A stretch of 64,000 bases of DNA from Erodium maritimum. Its lineage: Eukaryota > Streptophyta > Magnoliopsida > Geraniales > Geraniaceae. The notes beneath the pieces are model-generated. The model was not told where the DNA came from and searched no databases. It was given only the letters and a program-made list of their open reading frames with translations. Shown here one piece after another: positions 22,511 through 33,324 of the stretch. Made by a program: the position numbers and the translations under genes. Every line of letters starts with the position of its first letter. The stretch's first letter is position 1. The DNA is taken from the NCBI GenBank assembly GCA_963921825.1, contig OY997591.1, forward strand, positions 49,745,825-49,809,824. Direction: 5' to 3'.

Positions 22511-23447
22511 TATAGGTTCCCTCAACAGATCCAAATTAACTTGAAACGAACAGCACGGGAACCGAAAAAGAGGGGCTCGATTTTGAAACCGGCCGGCCAC
22601 CGATGGAGACGCTGCCGGCGACCACACCCCGTGGTGAGAATCTCACCGTGGACGACGAGGTGGTGGAGCACGGCGGCTCTTCGGCTCTGGGAGTGGACGA
22701 CGACGACGGCTAAACGGAGAAGAAAGGGAGGAGCATCGGGACGGTCGTGTCCTAGGCGAGCTCGTCTCGCCGGAAATCTGGAGAGGGAGGTCGGGTCTCG
22801 GTGACGGCTAGGGTTTCGCCTGAGACGAGGAGGAGACGGTGGCGGGACGAGGGCGCGGCTGCGAAGCCGAGCGGAGAGGAGCTCGGAACGGTGGCGGCCA
22901 GAGCGGTTGGACGGAGAAGAAGAAGCGGACGGTGAGGGAGAGGATCTGGCCGGCGGCGTGGTCGTCGTGGGAGGGAAGGGCGGTGGTGGCGTGAGAGGAG
23001 AGCGGCCGGAGCTGGTGGGAGGTCGCCGGAGGTGGATGTAGATGGGAGAGAGAGAGAGAATCGGGTTCGGGAGATTAGGGGGGCGGCTGAAGTGAAGTTA
23101 GAGGGAGAGAGGGCAAATGAATTAGGGTTCAAAACCCTAATTCAGCCTCTTATATACACGGGCTGGTTGCCCCTTTTGGGCCGCTGGCGAGTAAACGGGC
23201 CTTGGGCCCAAGCGAGGGGGCCTGGTCGGTCAGGTCTGGCCTGGTCAGGTTGCTGGTCGGGTCCGGTCTGACCCAAAAGTTTTTTTTTGAAGCAGGTTTT
23301 ACACCCTAACTCAGCTTATTCGGAGACGAATGTGAATCATTTAATTGTATTCGTTCTTCCTCTTATCAACTTCTCTTTCAACAACTCTGGTACTCCTAAT
23401 TTGTTATGCATATGGAGTTTTGTCAATTAACAAGAACACTACTAGCA

Positions 23448-23823
23448 GCGACGTAATTGAAAATGTGTTCATAAACACATAATTTGAGGTCATTTCCTCA
23501 CAGTAGGTGTACATCATCTTTAGATGTTACACGTTCGACTTCCAATTACACCCCCACAACCATTACTTATTACGATTGTATCCAGCAAGGCATGTCCCGC
23601 ACGAGCATAGGCGGAATTACATGGTCATCAGGGGGCGACGTAATTTAAAATGTATTCATAAACACATAATTTGAGGCCATTTCATCACATTAGGTGTACA
23701 TCATTATTAGATGTTACACGTTGGACTTCCAATTACACCATCAGAACCATTACTCATTACGACTGTATCCAGTAAGGCTTGTCCCGCACGAGCATAAGCG
23801 GAGCTACATGGTCATCAGAGGGG
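23448..23823. repeat. 187-bp tandem duplication that includes a hAT end
   Basis: Copy 1 (23448-23634) and copy 2 (23635 to about 23823) start with GCGACGTAATTGAAAATG and GCGACGTAATTTAAAATG and stay alignable to CATGGTCATCAG. Both copies contain CGCACGAG followed by the first 30 or so bases of the adjacent hAT element. The 139 bp between the solo LTR and copy 1 hold nothing recognised. Confidence 0.85.
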
Positions 23824-24318
23824 GCACATGCCCCCCTCAATTTTTTTTAATTTTCTTTTTGTATTTATTTTATTTTAATTTCTTAATTCTCTCTTCAATT
23901 TTCTTCTATTCCTCATTCAATTTTCTTTTATTCCTCAATTATGTCCACCTGGTTTTTTTTATTCTACTTTATTAACTAGTTATCCTAAAAAAATTCAATT
24001 ATGTCCCTCAAATAAAGAAAAATCTAAATATTCTATTTTCCTTGTAATTTTAATTTTTTAATTTAGTTACTCTACATAAATTGTTTCTTATTTATATCAT
24101 TGTTAGGGTTTAAGAGTATGAATTTAATTTCCTAATTTTTATATATAATCTCGATATCACATCTTAAAATAATTAAGTATCTATTGTTTTTAATGTTATT
24201 TTAAAATAATTAAACATTTATAATAATTTTTAATGTTATTTTATATTATAATAACGTTATGTATTAGCGTTAAAAAAATTTGTGCCCCCCCACACTGAAA
24301 AAGTTAGCTCCGCCACTG
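23793..24318. mobile_element. Non-autonomous hAT element with 8-bp target duplication
   Basis: The left end CATAAGCGGAGCTA matches the inverse complement of the right end (TAGCTCCGCCACTG) at 11 of 14 positions. CGCACGAG flanks both sides perfectly (23785-23792 and 24319-24326). Subterminal GGGGGCAC and GTGCCCCCCC blocks are also inverted. The 526-bp interior is AT-rich and non-coding. Confidence 0.88.
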
Positions 24319-24339
24319 CGCACGAGGATCTACTAGTGC

Positions 24340-24710
24340 TTCCATACGAAGTAGTGTTCGTATTTCTCGGTGTATTCCTTCTCTACATCGGCCATGACAT
24401 GGGCATCAGAATGAACGGATTGGTAAATGTGCTTCAAAATTTTCTAGCATAACTGGAAATTCTTCACCTTCCGGTTGGTGAAAGTCCAATGGTATCAGTA
24501 GTTTTCAGCGGGCTGCTCCATCGCTGGGGTTTGGCAGGTCACGTGGCCGAGCACTGCACGAATGCTTTCCCAAATGTCTTGGCCGGTTTGGTTCACGCCC
24601 TCCTCTGCCAATTTGAGCCATGCACACACTATTGTAACCTGCTAGGGACGACTCCACTTCCGATACATATGTATCATCCTTGGCGGGGTGGATTAATTCG
24701 AACATATAAC
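24340..24710 (-). pseudogene. PIF/Harbinger ORF1 (MYB/SANT-like) relic
   Basis: Minus-strand frames read KLAEEGVNQTGQDIWESI, then NRKVKNFQLC and, after a stop, DAHVMADVEKEYTEKYEHYF then VWKH. This is the order seen in Harbinger ORF1 SANT-like proteins: tryptophan-helix, KF core, a SGAS-like linker with a YEEKY stretch, and an F-W end. Those proteins help the transposase enter the nucleus and bind the ends. Stops and shifts break it and no transposase half was found nearby. The assignment rests on motif order only. Confidence 0.5.
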
Positions 24711-24821
24711 ACCAATAATGAACTTTGCGTTCCCTCTACGAGCAAGCCGTGATAGGCCGACGTTAAGCTTGATCATGGGCCGTTGTCGAGCCCTCGAATC
24801 GGGAAATGTCGTTGTTGGCCA

Positions 24822-25030
24822 TTGATGGAGAAACGCTTGTGGTGAGAATGTGGTCGTGTAGAGAAACCCCGACGGAAGAATGTGGTTGGGTGGAGAAACG
24901 CCAGTGGTGAGAATATGGGTGGGTGGAGAAACCTCGGTAGTGAGAAGTGGCTGGATAGAGAAATGTCAGTGGTGAGCAGTGGATGAGTGGAGAAATACTG
25001 GTGGTGAGAATGTGTTCGTGTCCGAAAACG
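24822..25030. repeat. About 36-bp degenerate minisatellite
   Basis: Five to six units contain the words GGTGGAGAAA and GTGGTGAGAATGTGG in varied form. The minus-strand frame across it (24763-25155) shows repeated F-S-T-P/H-S-H-H blocks, which follow from the repeat and are not evidence of a protein. From 25030 to 25435 nothing else is recognised. Confidence 0.7.
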
Positions 25031-25435
25031 TCGGCGACGGTGGCAGGGTAGGAGAAATGACAACTGTATAGGAATCGTGCATGTGTGAAGAAGAAGAAGA
25101 GTTGGTGTCGAAATTTAAAGCAGAAACTCTCGCCACGCATCAGCCCACGATTCATTGGGACGAGATTCGGCTGGGCCCAAATCTGTCGAATGGATCGTAG
25201 TCAGGGTCTATAGAATCCTCGACGTCGATTACACGAAACCGAAGATTCGAGGCCGAAAACCTACGAATCGTACGATTCAACGACGCGGCCGTACCACGAT
25301 TCGACGCCACTATGGATGGCTTATAAACATCATATACTTCTTCACTTTAAGAATATTAGGGAGCAACTTCATTCAATTACTATTTTTGGGGAACGCTTAA
25401 AGAAAAACCTTAAAGTAATAGTTATGTCGCGTCAT

Positions 25436-25730
25436 TATAATCATGTACAAAATTCTTTAATGAGTTAAATACCTTTTGGTACCCTTATGTTAGGTCCATA
25501 GAACTTTTAGTCCCTTTATGTTTGTCTAATACATTTTGGTGCCCTTATGTTCGGTCCACATACCTTTTCAGCATTTAGGGTTAAAAAATTAATGAAATAT
25601 TCCATTTTTTTTAGTCATGTGACCCCATGTGCAGTTAAGTGAAGAGTGATATGACAATTATACACTTATCTATTTTAGCCATATGTATGTTACCATGTAA
25701 ATTACCATTATATACGCATTTAATAAAAAA
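25436..25730. mobile_element. Isolated terminal segment of a Mutator-type MITE
   Basis: The start GAGTTAAATACCTTTTGGTA, followed by repeated CCCTTATGTTAGGTCC and CCCTTATGTTCGGTCC and a CATGTGACCCCATGTG block, resembles the terminal arms of Mutator MITEs such as 4811-5256. No inverse-complement partner was found to the right, so this is a one-sided remnant or an element with a diverged end. Confidence 0.4.
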
Positions 25731-27939
25731 CTATAAAAGAATAAACTAAAACTAATTAAAAGAAATCATTATATCCTCATATTTACATGATCATTCTTGT
25801 CTCCTTTCAGTTCCAAAGTGTTCATCTTCTCTCGCGGCGAGGTCGTGGAAGTAGTGTTACGATGAGACCACGATGGCGTGATAGCGAAGAGACCACGGTC
25901 ATGGCAGGATGGCAACGACGAGGAGACCACGACATGAGCTAAGGGCGGCGGCAGGGGAACCAAAGCTTCTTCGTCCCTACGTGAGCATTCTTCTCTGGTG
26001 ACCGTACTTCTCCAACCACGGCACGAGCTAGGTGCGGTGACTGTTGTGTTCGTAGATCCACGACGAGCTACGTACAACATTGAGGTGGGTGAGATCCACG
26101 AAAGGTCTGACGAGGGTTCACGTCTTCATCTCAAAGTTGTACAAGAACCAGCCCCGATGCCTCGGATCTATGTGATTCTGGTTTTCAAGCAGCGACACCA
26201 GTGGGAACTAAGGTCGACGAGTTCAGGGTGGCGGCGATGAGACAACAACAGTGAGTTCGGGGTGCTCAGGTTCTCTTCTCCCATCGTTCTTCGTCTGGTT
26301 TGGTCTGCGATAATGGTTTTTTTGTTCCGAGCAGATCAGGGATTTGTTCCATGCTTTTTGATTTGTTCTGTGTTGTTTGGTTCAAGATGTGTTCAATTCA
26401 TTCAAAAATTAAAGACTTAAAGCTGAAATCATAAACCAGTTCATTCACTTGGTTCCATATTTGTTCATCGTCTTCGATTTGTTCAATTTGAGTTAATAAG
26501 ACTAAATTCAAAACAAGCACACTCTTTCTCTCCAAATAAAACCATACTGAACATTTGTTTCATCCAATCATCACTGTTGGCGACTATGGCTTCAACCATG
26601 GAAGCTGTCAACCTCTCCCCTTCCCCATACCCATCCCCCCTTCTTCTTGTTCCTCTTCTCTACCTCTTAAAAACAACTCCCTCATCAGTTGTCGAGCATC
26701 TCCATCACCTTTCCTCTGAACTCGTCCACACGGCTTCTACCCGTCGTCACCCATAGTTCCTCCGTCGAACGTATTTCGATACCGCCCTTAGGTCGCCACG
26801 CAAACTTGTCCTCTCACTAGTAAGATTTGCCGCCCTCGTTCCTTCACTGTCGTTTGTGCCAGAGATACCCTCCCGCCCAACGGCTTGGACACCCTTCTTT
26901 CACCTCTCCCCCAACCCTAACCCCTACTAACATTCGACCATGACCATCCAGGCCACGATGTCCGAAGGAAAGCCACCTCTTGCTTCACCCAAATTCCTCA
27001 TTTGGTCGAACCTCTCCGCCACGCTCTTCCTCCTGCCAAAAGATTAGATCTACACCCACCTTCTATTCGAACACTGTAGTCTAAGTCGTTCAGCTGTAAT
27101 CTTGCTTTCCATGTTTACCCTGCCAGACCCGTGCACCAGCCGCAAGCGGGTCATACTGCAACTACTGACGCCGCCCTCCTCAGCCCAGACATTAGAGGTT
27201 GATCGTGAGTAGCTTTTTCTCGTCCTCATCTTTATTTTTGTTATTTATTTTGTTTTTGTTGTTTGTTTTTTTTGTTCCCCCTACCGGAATTCCAAATCTC
27301 CTGTAGGCGTGGTTGTTGCCTCTAGTGGCACTCCGATCGACTCTTTTTTCGATACATCTCTCTGAAGAGTCGATAAATAAGACCAACTCGATAGTGTTTG
27401 GTTACATAGGCGTTGTGTTGCCCTTTTCGAGAATTATCCATCTCGATAGTCGTCACTCGTATTCCCGAGAACGACTGATGGATGTAATGCTTATGTGTTT
27501 TGGTGTGTGTTGTATGGTCTGTAAGGTTTATTAGTTATTAATGAGTCATTATGCTTAAAGAAATATGTGAAATTTTATAAAATTTCAGTCAAGTTAATTA
27601 CATTAGATGCACCAATATTTGAGCTCCATTTCCCATTCCCGGAGTCGCATCGACTAACTACAAGAAAGAACTTGTGGCCGACCCACATGACTAGACCCCG
27701 AAGTCGGACCCTAGCAAGGGTCTGCATGTACTTAGGATCCACGTCCCCACGAGTTAAAAGTTGGCACGTGGCAAGCTGGTTTCAAAAAATTTAATGTTGC
27801 TTCGACAACAATCATGTGTTGAATAGTAAAAAAAACTTGAACATTAAAATAATAATAATAATTATTATTATTATCATAATCATAATAAACGATAGTAATG
27901 TTTCTTTATGATGAGTGTTCATTCCTTAGGTTTCAGAGA
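25731..27939. other. Unassigned intergenic stretch
   Basis: From 25770 to 26250 the DNA is GC-richer with GACCACG and CGACGAG words. The open frames there (103 codons minus, 80 codons plus) show no domain. From 26586 a plus-strand frame MASTMEAVNLSPSPYPSP resembles a transit-peptide-like Ser/Pro start but meets a stop at about 26752; it could be a pseudogene scrap. From 27190 to 27540 T-rich and LINE-tail-like text occurs. At 27845-27893 an (AAT)n-(ATT)n stretch can fold on itself. No gene can be supported. Confidence 0.4.
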
Positions 27940-28059
27940 GTGGTTGCTTATTTAGGTAGTGAAGCTAATTCCTTATTATTCTTTAAGGTTCTAGTTATGT
28001 CACAAGGGGAAATCAATGGTTGGAACCTTTGTTTAAGCTGATAGAGAGTAATGAGGATG

Positions 28060-28385
28060 TAGATTACATGATCAACATTTTCCCTAAAATGAGAACCTAG
28101 ACACGCTGGAGATGCAGGAGCATAAACTGAAGAAGCTGGAGCAGAAATACCTGTTAACTTCGTAATATTTAGGCTAGTGTTCAAATCATATATTATGAAG
28201 TATAAGATGGACTACGACTTTTCCAATAATGAGCCAAAGAAGATAAGTATTGTATGCACACTTTATTGATATGCAAGTGCTGAGAATGATAATAATGTGA
28301 TGGAGATTAGGACTTTGATGCCTAAACACAACTGCACAAAGACACAAAGGATCAAACATTGATAATTGAGTACCTTGCAGTAAGG
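28060..28385 (+). pseudogene. Mutator-like (MULE) transposase N-terminal relic
   Basis: The plus strand reads VDYMINIFPKM and then, after stops, MEIRTLMPKHNCTKTQ around 28298-28345. This matches the I/V-R-T-x-x-P-K-H-x-C zinc-binding block of MuDR-type transposases, which precedes the catalytic domain. Stops lie inside the frame and the DDE domain is absent. It may extend left to about 27940. Confidence 0.5.
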
Positions 28386-28449
28386 TAAATTTTATTATCT
28401 GTTGATGTCATATTATTCCTCAAAGTGTTAAGTATAGAATTTATACTAA

Positions 28450-30375
28450 TTGAGTTTATATTCTTGTAGGTTCATGGATGATGCAATATCCTCCCTAAGA
28501 CCAATCCTTCCTCACCAGAGGTCGGCACCACAAGGCGCAGTGAAGGTCAATAGACCAAACACTACAAACATGACCCTATCACACCTGAAACCCCCAATCC
28601 TACCCCAGCTAGACACTAGACAAAGCTGGACAACCAACCCCATCTCCGACCAAACACCAAATGACGGTGGGGGCCTAGGTCCAAAATCAAAAGAAAAGGG
28701 AGACGAGGATTTACAGAGTTTGAAAGGGGAACCAAATGAAAGTCTCAAGGAGGAAGACGAGTGCGACTAGGCCAGTCAACAAGCGCCCATGAGTCATACC
28801 GAAGTAAGGATGGAAGCCGGACGAGGACGAACAGCAAGGCAACCACGCCCGAAAAGAAAAGGAGGAGGGGAAGAGATGAGGATAAGGAGAGGGGTTGCAT
28901 ACGATTCACTAAACCCGGAGGTGAAGCGAATCGTCGACGCCAAAACACAGAATAAAGGAGTGGAAAAGAAGGGGTTAAGGTTTCACTATTGAGTGAGAGA
29001 AAAAAAGATCTTAACTTTCAAGTTGCACCTGTAAATGTTTGTACCGACATAGCGGTGCAGTTTCTTCACCAACGGCGGCGGCTTCATCAGATCTGCGTGA
29101 GGCGTTCTTCTTTGTGTGGATGGCGAGATCTGGCCCTACTGGCCTCCTGTTTTGCTTCTTGTCTCCTGGGCTTCGACTTCTCGCGGCGTGGCTCCCTGCT
29201 CCAAATCCACCTTATTCTTCCTCTGTTCTCAGGTGAGTCCGGGCCTCGTTGAGCGGCGAGGGGTTTTGGCCATGTTGGTTTTGGTTTGGAAGGTTCGGTG
29301 CAGTTGGCGGGGGTTTTCTCTTCGGGCTGTCAATTCCGTTTTGGCAGAAGCAGCTACTACTTGGAGCCTGCGGCTTGACCTCCGTGCCTTGGTCGTCGGT
29401 AAGGGTTTTGGTGACTTTGTGTCCTCTTCCCTTCTTCACATTTTTACTCCTCCCCTGTCAGATTTGCTACCCTATTTTCACGAATTTGGTCTCTTCCCTT
29501 GTGGTTCGTCAGTCAGGTGTAGGCCACCGACGAGATCTCGTCTTCTAAGATCTGAGAGCTGTATATCTGATTTTTTTCTTCTTCTTCCTCTTTCCCTTAG
29601 TCTAACCGGCTCACATCTCCTTTATTTCTAACCATAATCTTCCTCTCCTCGTCCTCTTTCTCTGGTCGAGGCCCAACAATCGATGTTGGTCATTGTTGGG
29701 ATTTTGCCTAACAGTGTGTGGAAGCTCTGTGGGTAGGGGTTCGGAGGTTTTGATATGGTTTTTCAGGGTTAGGGTTAGTTGTCTTGGTCTCACCATTTAT
29801 TTGGGTGTCGGGTAATTGGGTGGTGTAGGTTGTGTTGAAGGTTAGGACACTCTTCCGAGTACCTTAGGACGGTAGGTAGGCGATGTTTTTTGGCTGGTCG
29901 GGGATATTTATGTTTACTCCCTGGTTATTTCCCTGCTCGAGCTTAATGGTTGCATTATATGGGTATCAGACCTGTTTTCGTTTTTAGTAGATTGTCTTCT
30001 TTAGGGTTAAGACTGTGTGCACTTCCCCTCCTGCACTTCATGTTAGTAAAATTTAGGTTTTTGAGACCTTGTTTGGGGCAATTCTCTTCTTAATTTTGTT
30101 TTCTTAGTTGCCTTATCAGAGTTTAAGACTTAGTTGTGTTCTTCATGTTAGATATATCTGGTTAATTAGACAATTGTTTAGTTGTGCTTAACGTTAGGCA
30201 AACCTGGGTTAAAAGACCTTTGTAATTGTTTGGTTCATATGTTTACCTTTTTCGGTTGTTGTTCTGAGGCAGTGCTTTTGTCTGTGCTCTGGATTGTAAT
30301 GCGGATTTTGCCCTTATTCTTCTATTACACGTTGTAATTGTTGGATTTCTATAAAAAAAAATTGGTGATCCAAAA
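28450..30375 (+). mobile_element. Probable LINE-derived sequence with A-rich tail
   Basis: A basic, Pro/Lys-rich plus-strand frame (28450-28770, 106 codons) and an overlapping one (28789-28992: RTARQPRPKRKGGGEE, SLNPEVKRIVDA) resemble linker and tail parts of plant LINE ORF1 proteins. The following 1.3 kb is T- and G-rich leader-like or 3'-UTR-like sequence ending in TTGGATTTCTATAAAAAAAA (30342-30361) and a second A10 run at about 30371. No reverse transcriptase is present. The A-tract end on the same strand supports a retrotransposed origin. Family assignment is weak. Confidence 0.35.
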
Positions 30376-31147
30376 AAAAAAGCTCAATTGGGAACAAAAA
30401 CATGAGGTCTCTTTAGTGACTGACACTAAACTTGTCACCCTTAATTATAACTAACTTATTGTAATGTTCTGTTAAAAAAAACATATTGTAATGTACTATT
30501 TAGTGCAGCACGTGTAATAGAATCTTAAATTTGTTTTGCAACTAGCTTTGTAAAATGCCAGACACCAAGTAATGAATTAGAAACACATAAGTCGACATAA
30601 ATATAAGCCCGATTTAGGAAATGGGCCTTCAATATAAGATCAATAGACAATAATCAGCCCACACAGAACAATTCCTTTATTGTGAGACTTGAAGTGGTCC
30701 AAAAGAGAGGCCCAATAAGTTATACGACACAAAATGGACAGAATCAAGAGCATTAAAAACGTAGTAATCAGTCTCAGTCTGTGTACACACGACAACACAT
30801 TGTTGTGGCATTTAAACTGTTCACGTGTAGTTTGCTTCGCGCGCCTTCTTTTTCTCTGTCTAGCTTCAGCACACCCCAACTGTGTTCATTCTCCCTAGAA
30901 CCAGGACCACTCTAAGACCAATCCTACCTATTAAATTAAATGCTTGTAAGTTCATAACTATGTTTTGGTTTCATTTCTAATTTATATAGATTTAAAAGCA
31001 TCTTCAGTGTCCGTCGGAAAAGAGCCGTTGTTAAGCTTACAGACGCATCCACCCGTTAATTATCCTCCGCCGCTTGGTCTCCGCGGCACCTACCCGCCTT
31101 CTATTGAAATACTCTAAAACCAGTTTGAGCTCCTTTACCATCAAATT
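30376..31147. other. Intergenic stretch without recognised features
   Basis: The stretch is AT-rich at first. At 30800-30960 a TTTAAACTGTTCACGTGTAG G-box-like stretch, a CT-rich tract (CTTCTTTTTCTCTGTC) and AATGCTTGTAAGTTC, a possible splice donor, would suit a plant promoter and first exon on the plus strand. No downstream coding exon was found. Confidence 0.25.
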
Positions 31148-31464
31148 GGGAAAACTCCATAAAATAACTATTGTTTGACTTTATAGTACAAAAAATAACG
31201 ATTGAGTTTCCTATTGTTCAAAGTACATGGTCTGGCAAAATAATTATCACAAACTATAATTTTCTGTCCAAAAACAGAATATTTCGGAATATTCTGTTTT
31301 TTACACGGAATATTCTGTCAAAAAACACAGAATATTTCGTTTTTTGACAGAAAATTATGGTTTGTGATAATTATTTTGCCAAACCATGTTTTTTGGACGA
31401 TAAAATAGTCAATAGGTATCTTTTGTACTATAAAGTCGACAATAGTTATTTTATGGAGTTACCC
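31148..31464. mobile_element. Mutator-type MITE with perfect 9-bp target duplication
   Basis: The ends are GGGAAAACTCCATAAAATAA and the inverse complement of GGGTAACTCCATAAAATAA. The arms run for about 150 bp and meet at a centre with repeated GGAATATTCTGT and ACAGAATATTTC palindromes. CATCAAATT flanks both sides exactly (31139-31147 and 31465-31473). It is 317 bp long and non-coding. Confidence 0.94.
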
Positions 31465-31473
31465 CATCAAATT

Positions 31474-32339
31474 TCACTGTCACTAACACTTGTGTTGTAC
31501 AGTTTTATTATTAAAAAAATCACAATTCATCATCATGCATTATTTTAGACTATTGTTAATTCATTAATCTGTATTGTTCTTACAGTACTGGACTGTCACG
31601 GACTTCACCTATTTAATAAGTATATTAAGTACACAATCTCACCCTCAGCATGATAAAGTAATATCAAAATGATCTGTCACTATATCGCTTCATTGGCCCC
31701 CAAAAGTAACATCAGAATGGAACAAAAAGAATGTGATTATTATAACGAATCATATAAAATAAATAAACAAAACCGGACGAACAAAGCGCTGCGCTTCGCA
31801 TTTGTTTTGTCCAACCATGAGGTTTAGCATTTTAATCAGTGGCCCAAAACGAAAGATTAAGAATCTAATTAATTTAATTAACCGTTCTTACACTCTCGCC
31901 CGTGACAAACAGAGGATCAAACCCGTGAATTCCGATTGGACGCGTGTCGCCCTGAGAGCCCTGAATGTGAATCCTTCTCTGTCTGTTGGAAGTTGGAACT
32001 CGATAGAGTGATGCGCCTTTCTCCCTCGTGCTCACACGTGTCAAGATATATGTGGGTGTGGTAGGGCCCGTTGGCGGAACAATAATAAGGACACGTGGCT
32101 CTGCTCGTGGTGACCTCGCTGCACGAGAGCCACTAAATGGACTCGTAGGTGCCAGGCGCAAAAAGTGCACCTGACTGTCTTTTAGGACTTCAAGCCTAAA
32201 GTTCATTTATGTATAAAAAAGAAGTGGTGATTCATTAAATTAAAAAAATATATAAAAAACAATGATATCTCGTAAATAAAAAAATTAACGAATATAAGTT
32301 AACACACCCTTCTCTCTCTTAACTTGAGACTATAGTGTT
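31474..32339. other. Intergenic stretch with G-box motifs
   Basis: No gene is recognised. CACACGTGTC near 32033 and GACACGTGGC near 32090 are ACGT-core (G-box/ABRE-type) motifs about 55 bp apart. The open frames at 31802-32011 and 31874-32206 have no domain. Confidence 0.3.
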
Positions 32340-33320
32340 TTCTAGTCATGTCCTTGATGTTGACAATTTCGTTGATGTTATTGTTGTTCTCACTGTCGAT
32401 TCTATTATGGCGTCTCCGGTACAGATTTTTTCTTCGAATCCTTCGTCGTCTCCTCTTGTGAATCCGCATTTGAAGGCCCGGCGCGGGAGGACGTCGAAAC
32501 AACCTCTACACGGGATTCCTTCAGCGCCTCCCTCTCCTCCGACACTACCTTTGCAGTCGCCACTGAAGCAGTCATCGATGTCCCCACCTCCTTGGCCTCC
32601 ACCGATAGGCGGCCCACGCGGAGTCCCTTGGTTGCGTCCTCCTCAAGCAACGCCCTTCCCCCACCAAACCCTAGACCGCCGACCCCCGAAATTTGCCACG
32701 ACCTTGCTTTGGCTCTTCCTCTCTCGGGCGACGCGCTTTCTAGGGTTGCGCCTTCACCATGTTCTGCTCCGACCCGGGCCCTGGTCCCCCCTCTCACAGG
32801 CGAAGCGGGCTTTAGGGTTGCCTCCTCTTCACGGCGCGAGCCTCTTCTCCCTGCCAATGTGTGGTCTAAGGTTGTGACTAACGCCAGCCGACATGCCTCT
32901 GATTCTATCCTGACGGCCCTCGCAACTCTGGGAGGAATGTCGAGGGATCAATCAAGACACTTGGATCGGGACGAGTTCTCCCGTTTAGGCAAGGGCGGGG
33001 AGACAGCCCCGCCAGGAGGAATGAAAAGAAGACAGAGCATCGGGGACTAGCCCTGGGAGGGATCCCATGACGATGCTTTGCCTCCCGCCATCACCGCTGT
33101 TGAGATCCTTCAGGATTTCCGGTACCCCTTCCCCCCTTTCGTATTCTATCCCTACCCATGAGGCGTCAAAATACCGCTTGTGACGGTTATGGTACTACAA
33201 GGATCAGAGAACCATTGTTCATCAAATCTGTCCTTTTTGTGGTCGAGGGGCCTGTTCCTCGATGCACGGTAATGTAATTGCGTTATCGAAATAATATTGC
33301 AACTTTCGCTAAGTTAACCG
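32340..33320 (+). mobile_element. LINE-derived copy A: ORF1 start and 3' tail, centre missing
   Basis: A frame starting MASPVQIFSSNPSSSPL at about 32407 runs for some 160 codons of Ser/Pro-rich sequence and an overlapping frame reaches 33050. It is followed by GGGACTAGCCCTGGGAGGGA, TTTGCCTCCC and a tail ending TAATATTGCAACTTTCGCTA. The ORF1 leader, the GGGACTxG/TTTGCCTCCC block and the TTTCGCTAAG-type tail recur in the neighbouring copy B (33325-34130). The two are internally deleted members of one family. Neither has a reverse transcriptase. Confidence 0.5.
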
Positions 33321-33324
33321 AAGA

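Larger units (their letters stand above)
20176..23303 (-). mobile_element. Solo LTR (3.1 kb) of a Gypsy element with perfect 5-bp target duplication
   Basis: It starts TGTCACGCCCCAATTTC and ends AGCAGGTTTTACA, the same TGTCACGCC...TTTACA ends as Gypsy-1 and Gypsy-2. CCCTA lies directly on both sides (20171-20175 and 23304-23308). There is no internal region, so it is the product of LTR-LTR recombination. At 3128 bp it is longer than the other two LTRs and belongs to a different subfamily. It holds short tandem repeats at 20685-20745, 21350-21520 and 22410-22505, and a GC-rich block (22541-23271). Open frames in the GC-rich block have no domains. Confidence 0.93.

Noticed and set aside
22541..23271. 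126-codon and other frames in the solo LTR that look like a GC-rich first exon
   Set aside because: They lie wholly inside an LTR bounded by a perfect target duplication and have no recognisable domain.
24489..24752. 87-codon plus-strand frame
   Set aside because: It is the shadow of the minus-strand Harbinger ORF1 relic.
27845..27893. (AAT)n/(ATT)n stretch as a terminator or small RNA hairpin
   Set aside because: It is a simple microsatellite with self-complementarity and has no adjacent transcription unit.
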